Assembly (NCBI RefSeq): GCF_004115085.1
Contig: NZ_QXJP01000008.1
Span: forward strand, 106,412-170,411
Reading direction: 5' to 3'
DNA length: 64,000 bases
Origin: Longirhabdus pacifica
GTDB taxonomy: Bacteria > Bacillota > Bacilli > Paenibacillales > DSM-105158
Shown here: positions 27,736 through 37,543 of the stretch, piece after piece
Numbering within the stretch: position 1 is the stretch's first letter
Layout of the letters: each line of letters starts with the position of its first letter
Notes under the pieces: generated by a model
What the model saw: only the letters and a program-made list of their open reading frames with translations
Told to the model about the DNA's origin: nothing
Databases searched by the model: none
Program-made: the position numbers and the translations under genes

Positions 27736-29898
27736 TTATTCTAATGTAAATGTTACGCCCACCACATCACGGCTATTTGAACCGACAAACGCAGTGAAAG
27801 AACCGGCATCGCTTGCATAAGATAAATCTGTATCATAATACCGAAGTTGATCCTCTGATAAAGTAAACGTAACCTCTTTGCTTTCGCCAGCTTCTAGCGC
27901 TATCTTGCTAAAACCTTTTAATTCTTTAAGTGGTCTTACTACTTCCCCGCTCCAATCTCTTACGTATAACTGGACAACTTCTTCCCCAGCCCTATCCCCT
28001 GTGTTACGCACAGTAACCGTGATCGTAATAGGAGAATCCGCCGTCAAGGTGTGACATGAAAGCTTTGGCTCACTATAAGCAAAGTGAGTGTAGCTCATGC
28101 CATAACCGAATGGGAAGCGTGGGGCATTAGGAATATCCAAGTATTGCGAAACATACCGTTCTTGTGCATCGACAGCTCCCTTCGGCCTACCTGTATTAAA
28201 ATGATTATAATAAACAGGGATCTGTCCCACACTATATGGAAATGACATGGATAATCGACCAGATGGATTGACTTCGCCAAATAGCAAGTCTGCAATAGCA
28301 GAGCCACCCTCTGTACCAGGGAACCACGCTTCTAGCACTGCATCTGCTTCGTCCACCACTCCATGTAAATCAAGTGGTCGACCATTAAACAACACCACAA
28401 CGATCGGTTTCTGAAGCTCTTTCATGTGCGATAAAAGTTTCAGCTGCGCTTTCGGAAGTCGAATGTCTGCTCGGCAACCCGCTTCCCCACTCATATCGGA
28501 GTGCTCCCCAAGTGCAAGCACAATGACATCACTTGCTTCGCCTATTTTTTTGGCTTCCGTTAGTTGCTCATCGGTGATCGTTTCCACGTCTGATCCCTTA
28601 GAAAGGAGCAATTGCTCTTCTTTTATTTGCGATAACATTCCTTGCTTCAATGTCACTGCTGCTTGTTTAGACCCTTTCCAAGACCAAGGACCAAGGATGT
28701 CACCACTTTCTCCAAATGGCCCAATGAGCGCGATCTTTTGATCAGACTGAAGTGGAAGAACGTTATCATTTTTTAGAAGTACCGCTGACTTCGTCGCTAA
28801 CTCTCTCGCCACTGCACGATGACTTTCGCTCATGATCACTTCTTTTTCCCGTTCTTCATCCGCACCACGATAAGGGTTTTCAAATAATCCTAATTTTTCT
28901 TTTAATATAAGAATACGAAGAACCGCTTCGTCAATCAAACTTTCATTCATTTTTCCTTCTTGTACTAATTCTTTGAGATGATGCACATAGGTCGCCGTCA
29001 TCATTTCGATGTCCACTCCTGCTGTTATCGCTTTCAGCGCCGCTTCCTTTTCGTTCTCCGCTACGCCATGGGGAATCATTTCTTTTACAGCGCCCCAGTC
29101 AGAAATTAATACACCGTTGAACTGCATTTCATCACGTAACATCTGCCTCATTAACTTTTTATTCCCAGTAGCAGGAACTCCAAATACGGTATTGAAAGCT
29201 GTCATCACCATTTCACAACCTTCATCTAAAGCAGCTTTATAAGCAGGAAGATAATTCTCTCTCAATTCCCTTTCAGAAAGGTCCACCGTATTGTAGTCTC
29301 TTCCTCCCTCTGCCGCACCATAAGCTGCAAAGTGCTTCACACAAGCAGCGACGCGTTCCGTCTCGGATCGTAAATCCTTTCCTTGGAACCCTCTTACAAA
29401 CGCTCTTGCAAACTCACTATTTAAATAAGGGTCTTCCCCTGTAGACTCCATTACACGACCCCATCTAGGATCTCGGACAAGATCGACCATCGGAGCAAAC
29501 GTAACATGAATACCAGAAACGGCCGCTTCTATTGCAGCAATTTTACTGCTCTCTTCCGCAAGTTCTAAATCCCATGAGCAACCTATGGCTAGGGGTACTG
29601 GAAATATCGTTTCATAACCATGCACAACATCGGACATAAATAAAAGAGGAATCCCTAGTCGATTTGTTTCTAGATGAGCTTTTTGAATAGATTTAATTTC
29701 GCTTGCACCAGATGCACCGAGGACAGAGCCACTGTTTTCGACTATTTCTTCTGATATATTCAGACTTTGCATGGGACCTGTAATTTCTCCCTGATCTTTT
29801 GCTCCCTTAAAAAAAGGAGTCGCCAGTTGCAAAAGCTGTGCAATTTTTTCATCTAATGTCATTTTATTTAAAAGATAAACCAATTTATTATCTTCCAT
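27736..29898 (-). CDS. GH3 beta-glucosidase, probably acting on sophorose-type oligosaccharides
   Basis: A 720-residue cytoplasmic GH3 enzyme. The N-terminal TIM barrel has the nucleophile Asp267 in LISDWGAV, with substrate-binding KHFAAYGAAEGGRDYN before it. Next are the alpha/beta sandwich domain (VVLFNGRPLDLHGVVDEADAVLEAW) and a C-terminal Fn3-like domain (VRNTGDRAGEEVVQLYVRD). No signal peptide is present, so substrate must be imported. It is first in the GH3-GH94 operon, under a strong promoter with a LacI-type operator. The Listeria SOGP locus has an equivalent GH3, so sophorose and short beta-1,2-glucans are the likely substrates; other beta-glucosides remain possible. Confidence 0.87.
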   Translation of the reverse strand: MEDNKLVYLLNKMTLDEKIAQLLQLATPFFKGAKDQGEITGPMQSLNISEEIVENSGSVLGASGASEIKSIQKAHLETNRLGIPLLFMSDVVHGYETIFPVPLAIGCSWDLELAEESSKIAAIEAAVSGIHVTFAPMVDLVRDPRWGRVMESTGEDPYLNSEFARAFVRGFQGKDLRSETERVAACVKHFAAYGAAEGGRDYNTVDLSERELRENYLPAYKAALDEGCEMVMTAFNTVFGVPATGNKKLMRQMLRDEMQFNGVLISDWGAVKEMIPHGVAENEKEAALKAITAGVDIEMMTATYVHHLKELVQEGKMNESLIDEAVLRILILKEKLGLFENPYRGADEEREKEVIMSESHRAVARELATKSAVLLKNDNVLPLQSDQKIALIGPFGESGDILGPWSWKGSKQAAVTLKQGMLSQIKEEQLLLSKGSDVETITDEQLTEAKKIGEASDVIVLALGEHSDMSGEAGCRADIRLPKAQLKLLSHMKELQKPIVVVLFNGRPLDLHGVVDEADAVLEAWFPGTEGGSAIADLLFGEVNPSGRLSMSFPYSVGQIPVYYNHFNTGRPKGAVDAQERYVSQYLDIPNAPRFPFGYGMSYTHFAYSEPKLSCHTLTADSPITITVTVRNTGDRAGEEVVQLYVRDWSGEVVRPLKELKGFSKIALEAGESKEVTFTLSEDQLRYYDTDLSYASDAGSFTAFVGSNSRDVVGVTFTLE

Positions 29899-29935
29899 TT
29901 TATTACTATTTCCTCCTTATGTTGGCTCATGTAAT

Positions 29936-29949
29936 TCGAAACGTTTCAA
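29936..29949 (-). promoter_or_regulatory. LacI-type operator O1 (GH3-GH94 operon)
   Basis: TCGAAACGTTTCAA, with a perfect GAAAC-GTTTC core, lies about 10-25 bases downstream of the expected start of the minus-strand transcript. It matches operators at 30133 and 43471. Confidence 0.8.
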
Positions 29950-29967
29950 TTAGGCTTGATAAAAGAG

Positions 29968-29996
29968 ATTATACGATTATGATATTCTTCCGTCAA
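29968..29996 (-). promoter_or_regulatory. Promoter of the GH3-GH94 operon
   Basis: On the minus strand TTGACG (29991-29996) is followed after 17 bases by a perfect TATAAT (29968-29973). Confidence 0.75.
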
Positions 29997-30096
29997 TGTG
30001 ATTTTTCGAAAATACATTAAAATACATTGATATTACAATAAAAAAATTGGAAATTACTTTTCCATCTCTTCTTTTATAATTTTTTTGTAAAAAATG

Positions 30097-30125
30097 TTGA
30101 AAGCGAATACATAATAAATTATAAT
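30097..30125 (+). promoter_or_regulatory. Promoter of the sugar ABC importer operon
   Basis: TTGAAA (30097-30102) is followed after 17 bases by TATAAT (30120-30125). The operator O2 begins 8 bases downstream. Confidence 0.75.
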
Positions 30126-30132
30126 CAAATTA

Positions 30133-30146
30133 TCGAAACGTTACAA
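30133..30146 (+). promoter_or_regulatory. LacI-type operator O2 (ABC importer operon)
   Basis: TCGAAACGTTACAA differs from operator O1 by one base and covers the expected transcription start of the importer operon. With O1 it lets one repressor control both divergent operons. Confidence 0.75.
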
Positions 30147-30271
30147 TGTTTTTATGGATGAGTTTTATTATCTTTTTTCATAAGCTAAAATAGCTCCTTA
30201 TAAAAAGAAACAAAACTGATCATTTCTATCACATGGCTTGATAACAAATTTGAAGAATGGGAGTTGTAAAC

Positions 30272-31513
30272 ATGAAAAAGAAAGTTTGGTCTTTAGCGTT
30301 AGTTTGTGCATTATCGGTGTCTACTTTATTGGCAGGATGCTCTAGTAGTGGAGATGAGGGTTCCTCTAGCGATACTACCACCATTACGGTTTGGGCAATG
30401 GGCGGAGAAGGTAAGCAACTCGGACAGTTAACGGAGAAATTTGAAGCAGAGAACCCAGAAATTGAAGTAGAAGTACAAGCAATACCTTGGGATACCGCTC
30501 GTGATAAGATCTTAACTGCGGTTGCTTCTCAAAATGGTCCGGACGTGCTTCAATTAGGAACAACATGGGTTTCAGAATTTGCAGATGCAGATGCACTGTT
30601 AGATATAACGCCTTACTTAGATGATTATCCTGATTTCAAAGCAGAAAATTATTTCTCAGGTTCTGTTGAAACCATGAAATTTAATGATAAGGTCGTAGGC
30701 ATTCCTTGGTATATCGATACACGCGTCATGTATTACCGTACAGATGTATTAGAAGAAGTGGGCTACAGCAACGCACCAGCAACATGGGATGAACTCAAAG
30801 ATGCTACAACAAAGTTAACGGCGCGTGGCGAGGACTTTTATGGTCTTGATATTGATCAAAATGACCAAATCAATCCATTTATTTTTGCATGGCAAAACGG
30901 TTATGAGTTCGATGCAGATGCGGAATATATGAACTTTGACAGTGAAGCATTTGTAGGCGCAATGGAATACTACACTAGCTTCTTTAAAGAAGGGATAGCT
31001 CCTACAACAGAAGGATTGGAGATTGTCCAAGCGTTTAAAAATGGTGTAAAACCTATCTTCTTTAGTGGTCCGTGGATGATTAACATCATTAATGATCAAG
31101 CTCCTGAAATAGAAGGACAATGGACAACAGCTGTCATGCCATCCCAAGAGACGAATACGTCCAGTATCGGTGGTTCAGTGTTATCTATATTCCATAACTC
31201 AGAGAACGTAGAAGAGTCATTAAAATTTATTTCTTACATTAATGAAGTAGATACACAATTAGAGTGGTTAGATATTGCCAACACATTACCATCCAGAGTA
31301 GCAGCATGGGAAAATTCCGTTTTACAAGAAGATCCTCATCTTCTAGCGTTTGGTGAACAACTTGCAAACACAAAAAGCTCTCCTCAGTTAGCAGAGTTTG
31401 AAGCGATAGCGCAAGAATTGTTATCCACACTAGAGCGTGTCATTCTTGGTGGAGAGGATTTAGAAACGCAACTAGAAAAATTCAGAGAAAAAGCAAACGA
31501 GATTGTAGAGTAG
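30272..31513 (+). CDS. Sugar ABC transporter substrate-binding lipoprotein
   Basis: A 413-residue family 1 extracellular solute-binding protein. The lipoprotein signal ends in STLLAGC, so Cys is lipidated on the outer membrane face. The mature part has the oligosaccharide-binding fold (ITVWAMGGEGKQLGQLTEKF, GIPWYIDTRVMYYRTDVLEEVG, FFSGPWMINII). The start is the ATG at 30272, with GGGAG upstream, because an earlier in-frame ATG only adds residues before the basic MKKK of the signal. By context it should bind imported sophoro-oligosaccharides. A 7-bp GCATGAC/GTCATGC stem at its stop and a terminator before the permease genes suggest extra mRNA for the binding protein. Confidence 0.9.
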   Translation: MKKKVWSLALVCALSVSTLLAGCSSSGDEGSSSDTTTITVWAMGGEGKQLGQLTEKFEAENPEIEVEVQAIPWDTARDKILTAVASQNGPDVLQLGTTWVSEFADADALLDITPYLDDYPDFKAENYFSGSVETMKFNDKVVGIPWYIDTRVMYYRTDVLEEVGYSNAPATWDELKDATTKLTARGEDFYGLDIDQNDQINPFIFAWQNGYEFDADAEYMNFDSEAFVGAMEYYTSFFKEGIAPTTEGLEIVQAFKNGVKPIFFSGPWMINIINDQAPEIEGQWTTAVMPSQETNTSSIGGSVLSIFHNSENVEESLKFISYINEVDTQLEWLDIANTLPSRVAAWENSVLQEDPHLLAFGEQLANTKSSPQLAEFEAIAQELLSTLERVILGGEDLETQLEKFREKANEIVE

Positions 31514-31571
31514 CATGACAAGAAGTACAGCGAACGCTCTACCTTATACAGTAGGTCATGCATACACCATT

Positions 31572-31609
31572 AGAGTTATAGGCGTCTTAAGGACGCCTTA
31601 ACTCTTTTT
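31572..31609 (+). terminator. Intra-operon terminator between binding protein and permeases
   Basis: AGAGTTA-AGGCGTC pairs with GACGCCT-TAACTCT (one bulge) and is followed by T5. It looks fully competent, so the permeases would be read by partial readthrough. Confidence 0.8.
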
Positions 31610-31656
31610 GCAGCAACAACCACTACGGTAGAATTTCATAAGATAGGTGGGATAAC

Positions 31657-32553
31657 ATGGGCACAGTAAAAAATCTCATGAAAAATAGACATCCATATAT
31701 ATTTATTGCCCCAGCAATTATCATTCTAACGGTTTTTAGCATCATCCCCATAGTCGTAGCGCTTTTTATTAGTTTTACCGATCTTAATCTTAAAGGGTTG
31801 GCAGACTGGTCTAACATTAGTTTTATTGGCTTGGAAAACTATGCATCATTATTAAGTGATGAGGTATTTCATCGCTCTATTTTCAATACATTCTTTTATG
31901 TTATCTTCGGTGTTCCATTAGTCATCTTTTTTTCATTAAGTATTGCTTTATTATTGAACTATGGAAGCAGTCTGTTATTTAAAATATTTCGTGGGGTATA
32001 CTACATGCCTTCCATCACGAATATTATCGCTGTAGCTGTAGTTTGGGGATACCTGTACAATACAGAATACGGTTTAATTAACTATCTTCTGTCTTTAGTC
32101 CATGTGGATAAAATTCCTTGGCTGGGAGAACCAACGATAGCAAAAATATCGTTAATTATTCTTGCTGTGTGGAAAGGGATAGGTATTAATATGATTATCT
32201 TCTTAGCAGCACTCCAAGGCATTCCGAAAATGTACTATGAGGCTGCTGAAATAGATGGAGCTAATCGATTCCAAAGATTATTTTATATTACGATTCCACT
32301 TTTACGGTTCGCCATCTTCTTCGTCACGGTAACGACACTTATCGGTTGGCTACAGTTTTTTGAAGAGCCGTTTATTATGACAAAAGGTGGACCGCTTGAT
32401 GGTACCATTTCGATGTCCTTATTTATTTACAAAAACGGATTCCAATTCAGTGAATTTGGTTACGCAGCAGCTGGGTCTTTCGTATTGTTTATCTTTATCA
32501 TTATTGTAACCTTGCTTCAATTTAAACTGCGAAAATCTGATACAGACTATTAA
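31657..32553 (+). CDS. Sugar ABC transporter permease, MalF type
   Basis: A 298-residue permease with six helices. The EAA loop that docks the ATPase is YYEAAEIDGANRFQRLFYITIPLL. The N terminus (HPYIFIAPAIIILTVFSIIPIVVALFISF) is typical of MsmF/UgpA-type subunits. It pairs with the MalG-type subunit 34 bases downstream. No ATPase gene is present, so a shared MsmK-type ATPase elsewhere must energise the importer. Confidence 0.92.
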   Translation: MGTVKNLMKNRHPYIFIAPAIIILTVFSIIPIVVALFISFTDLNLKGLADWSNISFIGLENYASLLSDEVFHRSIFNTFFYVIFGVPLVIFFSLSIALLLNYGSSLLFKIFRGVYYMPSITNIIAVAVVWGYLYNTEYGLINYLLSLVHVDKIPWLGEPTIAKISLIILAVWKGIGINMIIFLAALQGIPKMYYEAAEIDGANRFQRLFYITIPLLRFAIFFVTVTTLIGWLQFFEEPFIMTKGGPLDGTISMSLFIYKNGFQFSEFGYAAAGSFVLFIFIIIVTLLQFKLRKSDTDY

Positions 32554-32587
32554 ATCGCTCAAAAAAACAGTATCGGAGTGGAATATA

Positions 32588-33424
32588 ATGAATAACAAAA
32601 AAAGTAAAATAAAATTACGCATAGAAAAAATAGTCGTTTCCATCGTGCTTGTTTTAGGTGGATTGTTGGTTTCTATTCCGTTTATCTGGATGATTACGTC
32701 TTCATTTAAACCAGAAAGTGAAATTTTACAGGTGCCACCTACTTTATTTCCTCAAAATCCTACATTGGAAAACTACATCAATTTATTTTCCAATATGAAT
32801 TTTGGGCTGTACCTACGAAACACTGTCATTATTGTCTTATTATCTTTTCTAGGATTACTCTTTAATGCGATGGCTGGATATGCATTTGCAAAGTACGATT
32901 TTAAAGGTAAAAACAAATTGTTTATACTTATCTTGGCAACGATGATGATTCCAGCTCAAGTGACGATGATTCCCGTTTATCTCATTTTAAATGAGTTGGG
33001 ATTGACCAATACGATGACGGGTATCATTCTTCCTGGCTTGGCGGCAGCCTTTGGTATTTTCTTGTTCCGACAATTTATGGCGACCATACCAGATGACTTA
33101 ATTGAAGCAGCGAGGCTGGATGGCGCAAATGAATTTTATATCTTTTTTAAATTGATCGTTCCCGTTTGTAAGCCCATTTTTGCGGTTCAAGGCATTTTAA
33201 CGTTTATCGGTTCATGGAATAGTTTCCTATGGCCATTGATCATTGCCAATGACGAAAGATTATACACGCTATCTGTCGGTTTATCTTTACTTAAAGGACA
33301 GTACGCCAACAACTTTGCTTTACAAATGGCAGGCGCAGCCTTTATGGTCGTTCCAATCATTATTATCTTTGCGTTCTTCCAAAAATATATTGTGGAAGGA
33401 TTTACGATGTCCGGTATGAAGTAA
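32588..33424 (+). CDS. Sugar ABC transporter permease, MalG type
   Basis: A 278-residue permease with six helices. It has the MalG-type N terminus (SIPFIWMITSSFKPESEI), the EAA loop IEAARLDGANEFYIFFKLIVPVCKP and the conserved C terminus FQKYIVEGFTMSGMK. It completes the membrane channel with the MalF-type subunit. By context the cargo is beta-1,2-linked gluco-oligosaccharide. Confidence 0.92.
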   Translation: MNNKKSKIKLRIEKIVVSIVLVLGGLLVSIPFIWMITSSFKPESEILQVPPTLFPQNPTLENYINLFSNMNFGLYLRNTVIIVLLSFLGLLFNAMAGYAFAKYDFKGKNKLFILILATMMIPAQVTMIPVYLILNELGLTNTMTGIILPGLAAAFGIFLFRQFMATIPDDLIEAARLDGANEFYIFFKLIVPVCKPIFAVQGILTFIGSWNSFLWPLIIANDERLYTLSVGLSLLKGQYANNFALQMAGAAFMVVPIIIIFAFFQKYIVEGFTMSGMK

Positions 33425-33609
33425 CCATTATCAGGATGTGAAGTAGTTTTATTTGTTAAACATAGTAGGAACTTTCCGTTTTCTTCCTACTCTATACAAT
33501 AAATAAGATGTATACTTATACCATTGATATATTATGAGTAAATAAATGTTAAAAATGTTTAATGCACGATGAATCAATCATGCAGACCCTAGTAGTAGGA
33601 AGTGACAGT

Positions 33610-34605
33610 ATGCCAACCATTAAAGATGTTGCAAAATTAGCAGGAGTAGCCGTTTCAACGGCTTCCTATGCTTTAAATAACAGCAATAAAGTAAAAGAAG
33701 AAACAAAAAATAAAGTGATGAAAGCCGCAGAGGAATTAAATTATCAAAAAAACGGTCTTGCTTCAGATTTAAAAAGAACAAGTACCAATACGATTGCGCT
33801 CATACTCAGTGATTTATCTGGCCCTTATTATTCTGAACTCATCAAGGGCGTCCAAGATATTACGAGAACGCATGGATTTGATCTTATTGCCTGTAGTTCC
33901 ATTGGAGGCTCCGCATCGACAGCCCTCAAATTTTTGAGAGAAAAACGAGTAGACGGTGTCATTATTTTAGCTCATAACATTAAGGATGAGACTATTCAAT
34001 CTTCTGCTCGTCAAGATTTTCCCATTGTAGTATTAGACCGTAGTCTAGACAATGAATTTGTGAATGAAATAGAGGTAGATAATGTGCAAGGTGCGTTTAC
34101 AGCCACAGAATATCTCATTCATAAAGGACATCAAGAAATAGCCTACATCAGTGGACCTGCTAACTCTCATGATAATGAATTGAGGCTACAGGGCTATAAA
34201 AACGCTCTAAACCATCATCAATTACCATACCGTTCAAAATGGAAAATATCAGGTGAGTTTACCCGAGAAGGTGGATATAAAGCAACAAAAATGCTCATTG
34301 CGCAAAATGATCTTCCTGAAGGTATTTTCTATGGTAATGATGAAATGGCAGTAGGTGGTCTACAAGCTCTAAAAGAGAATGGCATTACTGTTCCAGAGGA
34401 CATTTCCGTCATTGGATTCGATGATATTCAGCTCTCTGAATTTGTATCCCCTCCTTTGACAACGATGAAACAACCAAAGTATGAAGCAGGTGCGCTAGCC
34501 GTTCACTTAATCTTTCAGTTGCTTTCCAATGAAAAAGTAGAAAACTACTATAAATTATCTACAGAATTAGTGGAAAGGGAATCTGTAAAAGATAGAAATG
34601 CATAA
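33610..34605 (+). CDS. LacI-family regulator of the beta-glucan locus
   Basis: A 331-residue regulator. The N-terminal helix-turn-helix and hinge (TIKDVAKLAGVAVSTASYALNN, with NYQKNGLASDLK) precede a periplasmic-binding-protein-like effector domain (FGYNDEMAVGGLQALKE-like segment at FYGNDEMAVGG; VIGFDDIQLSEF). I place the start at the ATG at 33610 because TIKDVAK should follow directly, and AGGAAGTG lies just upstream. It is the obvious owner of the three GAAACGTTTC-type operators in this window. A sugar or phosphorolysis product is the likely inducer. No operator is seen at its own promoter. Confidence 0.9.
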   Translation: MPTIKDVAKLAGVAVSTASYALNNSNKVKEETKNKVMKAAEELNYQKNGLASDLKRTSTNTIALILSDLSGPYYSELIKGVQDITRTHGFDLIACSSIGGSASTALKFLREKRVDGVIILAHNIKDETIQSSARQDFPIVVLDRSLDNEFVNEIEVDNVQGAFTATEYLIHKGHQEIAYISGPANSHDNELRLQGYKNALNHHQLPYRSKWKISGEFTREGGYKATKMLIAQNDLPEGIFYGNDEMAVGGLQALKENGITVPEDISVIGFDDIQLSEFVSPPLTTMKQPKYEAGALAVHLIFQLLSNEKVENYYKLSTELVERESVKDRNA

Positions 34606-34643
34606 AAAGAGAACTGTCCGTTGTTCGGGCAGTTCTCTTTTTT
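34605..34643. terminator. Bidirectional terminator between lacI-type gene and chemoreceptor
   Basis: GAGAACTGTCC pairs with GGGCAGTTCTC across a 7-nt loop. It has T6 on the plus side and T5 on the minus side. Confidence 0.9.
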
Positions 34644-34697
34644 CTTCCATCTTCACTCTTCTTTCTTTTTCTTTCTGATCTCTTCACTCATCATTCT

Positions 34698-36350
34698 CTA
34701 TACAGTGAATTTCTCTAAAGCTTTCTTCATTTCGCTTGTCATCTCATCTAACGTCTCCACTTCTTTTACTAAGAATTCAAAAGAGCTCAACTGTTCTTGT
34801 GTCGAAGCCGAAATCTCTTCTGTACCTGCAGCACTTTGTTCTATAACCGCGGAGATATTTTCCACTGACGCAATCACTTCTTTAGACAAGTCACTGGAAT
34901 AGGTCATGGCTTCCTCCAAGGTCTTAACTTGAGTCGAGATATTCGATACTTGATTGGATATACTTTGAAACGCACTTTCCGTCTGGCTCATACTCTCCAC
35001 TTGCTTTTGGGATAAATCGCTTCCCGTCGTAGAAGCTTCTATTATGGAAGAAATGCCTTTCTTGATAGACTGTGCCATCTGTGTAATGGCTTCAGTAGCT
35101 TTTCTTGAATCTTCTGCAAGGTTTTTCACTTCATCTGCTACAACAGCAAACCCTTTCCCCGCTTCACCAGCACGCGCCGCTTCGATAGCAGCGTTTAAAG
35201 ATAACAAATTGGTTTGCTCTGCGATATCACGTACCGCTTCTGCCGCTGTTTCAATTTCTGTTGTATACTCAGAAAATTTCTCTACACCCTCTTTAATATG
35301 CTGAGATGAATTCGACAATTGATTAGCGAACTGTATTTGCTTCTCAACAGATAGACGTCCTTCTTCCACAGAAATTAAAGCAAGTTTACTCGCTTCATTG
35401 GACTTCTTCCCCTCTGCTACATTATCCTCAAATTTCTCTACTAATGAAGACATCAGGACGGAGGTAGATTGAATATCCTCAGAAATACTTTGACTGCCAC
35501 GGGAAAGCTCATCTGTGGAAACAGCGACCTGACGACTACTTTCTGTGACGTTTTCCATCTTTGTTTTGACATCTGTTGTAAAGGATTGCACTTGTTTACC
35601 TGTGCTGTCGATAGATTCTACTGTTGCACGAAGGTTATCTAACATATGTGCAAACGCTACGTTGAGCTTATCAATTTCATATTGACTATGTTTAGGTTTT
35701 GACAACACAACGGCAAGGTTCCCTTTCGCGACTTCTTCGGTCTGTTTGACAATACGATTAACAGGACGAACAATTTGCATAGATAACACATATGCCAGAG
35801 CAGCAGAAGCCACAATTAAAATAAAAACACTAACGGTACTACTTACTGCAATAGCATTAATTTGTTTTTGTGTGCTTTCTAGATTGTTGCTATACCATTC
35901 ATTGGCTACTTTTTCTAACATGATGACATCATTTAATATTCCATTAATACGAATAGATTGCCGTTTAATGTTGGCCTGATTTTTAGCTTCTAATGCGGTG
36001 GTGGATTCTGCTAAGATAACATTAAACTTTTCATCAATAGATGTTAAATATCTTTGTTGTTCTTCTTCTGTAATAATCGTTTTTAAATGACTAATTAGTA
36101 CTGTTGAATCTCTTAATGCCTTTTCGGCTTCATTCTTGTTTACTTCCGTAGCATTAAATGAATAGCTAGAAAGTGCTAACTTAGCTGATGATAACTTACC
36201 CTCTAGTTCTTCAGCTTCTAATAAGATGATTACATCACCTTCGGCCGCGTTTTGTATTTGAAACATGTTGAAAATAATGTAAGTGATCATAATAGATGAA
36301 AGCAGGATAGGCACAAGACCTATTATAAACATTCTTAACTGTAACCTCAT
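34698..36350 (-). CDS. Methyl-accepting chemotaxis protein
   Basis: A 550-residue chemoreceptor. TM1 lies near residues 5-31, an extracytoplasmic four-helix sensor of about 140 residues follows, and TM2 is near 178-200. A HAMP domain ([20 protein letters not shown]) and a long cytoplasmic coiled coil come next. The CheA/CheW-binding hairpin tip is [24 protein letters not shown]. It is translated 14 bases after a BMP-family binding lipoprotein, which suggests that the lipoprotein presents the ligand to this receptor. Confidence 0.93.
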   Translation of the reverse strand: MRLQLRMFIIGLVPILLSSIMITYIIFNMFQIQNAAEGDVIILLEAEELEGKLSSAKLALSSYSFNATEVNKNEAEKALRDSTVLISHLKTIITEEEQQRYLTSIDEKFNVILAESTTALEAKNQANIKRQSIRINGILNDVIMLEKVANEWYSNNLESTQKQINAIAVSSTVSVFILIVASAALAYVLSMQIVRPVNRIVKQTEEVAKGNLAVVLSKPKHSQYEIDKLNVAFAHMLDNLRATVESIDSTGKQVQSFTTDVKTKMENVTESSRQVAVSTDELSRGSQSISEDIQSTSVLMSSLVEKFEDNVAEGKKSNEASKLALISVEEGRLSVEKQIQFANQLSNSSQHIKEGVEKFSEYTTEIETAAEAVRDIAEQTNLLSLNAAIEAARAGEAGKGFAVVADEVKNLAEDSRKATEAITQMAQSIKKGISSIIEASTTGSDLSQKQVESMSQTESAFQSISNQVSNISTQVKTLEEAMTYSSDLSKEVIASVENISAVIEQSAAGTEEISASTQEQLSSFEFLVKEVETLDEMTSEMKKALEKFTV

Positions 36351-36364
36351 AGGGATGCTCCTTC

Positions 36365-37342
36365 TTATTTTTTTGATTGGACTTGTATTTTATTAGAAAC
36401 GATGTCCTCTTTCGCCATTTCCATTATTTTTTCCTGTTCATCTGTTAGCTCCATAATGCGGACAGGAGCAAGTCCAACACCATTCTCAGCAAGACCTAGA
36501 GTGTACATTTGTTCTGTTAATTGGTCATTCAACAAATTATTTATCATATTAAACACCGCAACATCTACGTTCTTTAACATGGAGGTCACAACAGCCTCTT
36601 CTGCTAAAAGGAATTGATCTGAATCTACTCCGGAACCATAAATTCCTTTATCTTGGGCTGTTTGTAGTGCTCCAACGCCTGTAAATCCGGCAGCAGGGAA
36701 AATGAAATCCACACCTTGTGCAATTTGATTTTCGGCAATGTTACTACCTAGTGCTGCGTCGATAAAATTACCTGCATAATCTACCACGATTTCAATATCA
36801 GGGTTAACATATTGCGCACCTTGCTTGTAACCTACTTCAAAACGGTTTATGGTTTCGATATCCACACCACCAATAAAACCTATTTTCCCTGTTTTAGAAG
36901 TCATAGCAGCTACCATACCTACTAGAAAACTACCTTCATGTTCCTTGAACGTAATGGAAACAACATTATCTAATTCAGATACAGCATCAATTAATAAAAA
37001 TTGTTGTTGTGGATTTGCTGTTGCCACTTTTTCCAATGCTTCTTGTATACTAAACCCTAATGCAATAATTAGATCGTTATCTTGTTCTATTAGTTCCAGA
37101 AGCTGTGCTTCATAATTTTCATCTGGATCTTCTCTATAATCAAATATAATACCTAGTTCATCACGAGCCTTTTCCATTCCTGTAAATGCAACATCATTAT
37201 AAGCACCATCACCAAGACCACTACCACTTAACATTATGCCAATTCTTTTTTCTTCTACCTGTGCATTTTTCTCTTGATCGCCATTTTGACAACCAGTAAT
37301 GATCATACATAAGATGATAATGCAAACAGAAATTTGCTTCAT
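36365..37342 (-). CDS. BMP-family substrate-binding lipoprotein
   Basis: A 325-residue lipoprotein (signal ending IITGCQ) of the BmpA/Med/PnrA family (PF02608): [62 protein letters not shown] and [15 protein letters not shown]. Characterised relatives bind nucleosides and feed ABC importers. Here no permease or ATPase follows; the next gene is a chemoreceptor, 14 bases away. A sensing role with nucleoside-like ligands is inferred. Confidence 0.88.
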   Translation of the reverse strand: MKQISVCIIILCMIITGCQNGDQEKNAQVEEKRIGIMLSGSGLGDGAYNDVAFTGMEKARDELGIIFDYREDPDENYEAQLLELIEQDNDLIIALGFSIQEALEKVATANPQQQFLLIDAVSELDNVVSITFKEHEGSFLVGMVAAMTSKTGKIGFIGGVDIETINRFEVGYKQGAQYVNPDIEIVVDYAGNFIDAALGSNIAENQIAQGVDFIFPAAGFTGVGALQTAQDKGIYGSGVDSDQFLLAEEAVVTSMLKNVDVAVFNMINNLLNDQLTEQMYTLGLAENGVGLAPVRIMELTDEQEKIMEMAKEDIVSNKIQVQSKK

Positions 37343-37462
37343 GCAGTCTTCCTCCCAATAATATATACTCTATACGTTTAGTCTCTTCTTATATCGGAGG
37401 CTTACATTACTTCATAAAGTAAAAACAACAAATTGTTGAATAAAAAAATTATTATTTTACTA

Positions 37463-37497
37463 TAAAAAACACCCTTTGGATGACTTATCCAAAGGGT
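37463..37497 (-). terminator. Terminator after the YesK-like gene
   Basis: ACCCTTTGGA and TCCAAAGGGT form a perfect 10-bp stem followed by a T-rich run on the minus strand. Confidence 0.85.
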
Positions 37498-37543
37498 TGA
37501 AAACGTAAACATTGTATCTTCTTGAATGTTGATGAGACTAAGC

